A stretch of DNA of 61,638 nt from Bacillus sp. FJAT-27264. GTDB lineage: Bacteria > Bacillota > Bacilli > Paenibacillales > Paenibacillaceae. The notes under the pieces were generated by a model that searched no databases, was not told the DNA's origin, and saw nothing but the letters and a program-made list of their open reading frames with translations. Positions 61,197-61,638 of this stretch are shown piece after piece (the stretch's first letter is position 1; every line of letters starts with the position of its first letter). Made by a program: the position numbers and the translations under genes. Where the stretch lies: contig NZ_MAQW01000023.1 in the NCBI RefSeq assembly GCF_001682855.1, forward strand, positions 77,041 through 138,678. Reading direction: 5' to 3'.

Positions 61197-61226
61197 AAAC
61201 CCTTGCGATGCAAGGGTTTTTTTTGT
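61197..61226 (+). terminator. tRNA-Gly terminator
   Basis: AAACCCTTG pairs with CAAGGGTTT around CGATG, followed by TTTTT. Confidence 0.9.
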
Positions 61227-61352
61227 TGCGTATAAGGCGATATTATCAGATAGCCTATGCTGTTTTCGCTTAATATTCTCAATTTCACATGCTATAAATA
61301 GAACGTATTAAATATTACAATGTAATTTCTTTGAAATATTATAAATATAAAA

Positions 61353-61490
61353 TAACGGGAATAACTCCTGTTATTTGTATTGGAATCTCTTCTTTTCTAA
61401 ATATAACTGGAAAATCTCCTGTTAATTGCCGCGTTATTAGATCGTTACGGGAAAAAAGAGATTATTAACTGGAGAAATTCCCTTTATTTA
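61353..61490. repeat. cluster of degenerate 21-bp palindromes in AT-rich DNA
   Basis: TAACGGGA-N5-TCCTGTTA (near 61353), TAACTGGA-N5-TCCTGTTA (near 61404), and partial units near 61444 (TTACGGGA) and 61467 (TAACTGGAGAAATTCCC) lie 51, 40 and 23 bp apart. No ORF of credible quality covers them. The 61227-61604 interval is otherwise AT-rich and empty. Confidence 0.6.
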
Positions 61491-61604
61491 TAAAGAATAA
61501 GATGGCGTAAAATAAGTTGTGTACCAAGATTTGGAGCCTAGCCAGGCAACAAAAAAGTAGGGTATTCTCGGGATTACGACAGCACCAAGAAGGGACCCTA
61601 CTCG

Positions 61605-61638
61605 ATGACTATTTTACCCGAAAACATGCTAAATAATC
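61605..61638 (+). CDS. 5' end of an unidentified gene, cut by the window edge
   Basis: ATG with AAGGGA upstream, reading MTILPENMLNN before the window ends. AGTAGGGT (61556-61563) and ACCCTACT (61595-61602) form an inverted repeat just ahead. An insertion-sequence transposase is possible but cannot be shown from eleven residues. Confidence 0.35.
   Translation, partial: MTILPENMLNN

Overview
The window reads as chromosomal DNA of a spore-forming Bacillales bacterium, most likely Paenibacillus. The evidence is strong AGGAGG ribosome sites, sigma-A promoters with 16-18 bp spacers, an L20-autoregulated infC-rpmI-rplT operon, a T-box ahead of ilvB, Bacillus-type neighbours (ytqA-ytqB, nupNOPQ, trmB), and PerR, Fur, sigma-D-like and sigma-H-like sites. 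Genus assignment rests on protein style and gene order, not on a search.

Layout. 1-200: 42-bp tandem repeat at the left edge. 237-2537: ApbE flavinyltransferase and a glycosyltransferase. 2686-7111: a DsbA/FrnE-like oxidoreductase behind an operator-bearing promoter, oleate hydratase with a TetR-type regulator, and two unknown genes. 7183-10416: a complete polar amino-acid ABC importer. 10480-14789: RluA-type pseudouridine synthase, RecQ, a methyltransferase. 14924-15154: an apparent type I toxin-antitoxin locus. 15299-19262: a leftward operon of wobble-uridine tRNA modification genes (ytqA/mnmL, ytqB/mnmM), a VOC protein, manA and a hydrolase. 19574-24096: small protein, trmB, envelope glycolipid and polyprenyl-phosphate enzymes. 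24136-25536: translation operon. 25684-31336: thioesterase and nucleoside ABC importer. 31596-32405: Sm-like/Gly-Tyr-rich protein and GNAT. 32509-38075: T-box, ilvB-ilvN-ilvC-leuA. 38379-47305: LPXTG adhesin, orphan response regulator and an ECF sigma/anti-sigma envelope operon. 48983-50065: leuB. 50143-54635: PerR-box peroxiredoxin, zinc-ribbon protein, orphan histidine kinase, leucyl aminopeptidase. 54746-57519: ferrous iron uptake under a Fur-like box. 57671-61021: aldolase-family protein and a membrane GGDEF/EAL protein. 61108-61181: tRNA-Gly. The right edge holds an AT-rich palindrome cluster and the first codons of an unidentified gene.

How the parts connect. The branched-chain amino-acid pathway is split: ilvBNC-leuA and leuB are separated by about 10.9 kb that carries the adhesin and the sigma-factor operon. 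Several genes show regulation in the DNA: T-box (Leu), L20 leader plus an AUC start for infC, PerR, Fur, and palindromic operators at frnE-like, ohyA, nupN and leuB. The least ordinary items are the type I toxin-antitoxin locus with a sequestered toxin ribosome site, the non-ATG starts of infC (AUC) and of the ECF sigma factor (CUG), the long stem-loops bracketing ilvC, and the adhesin with 18 exact 24-bp repeats. I saw no CRISPR array, prophage or complete insertion sequence.
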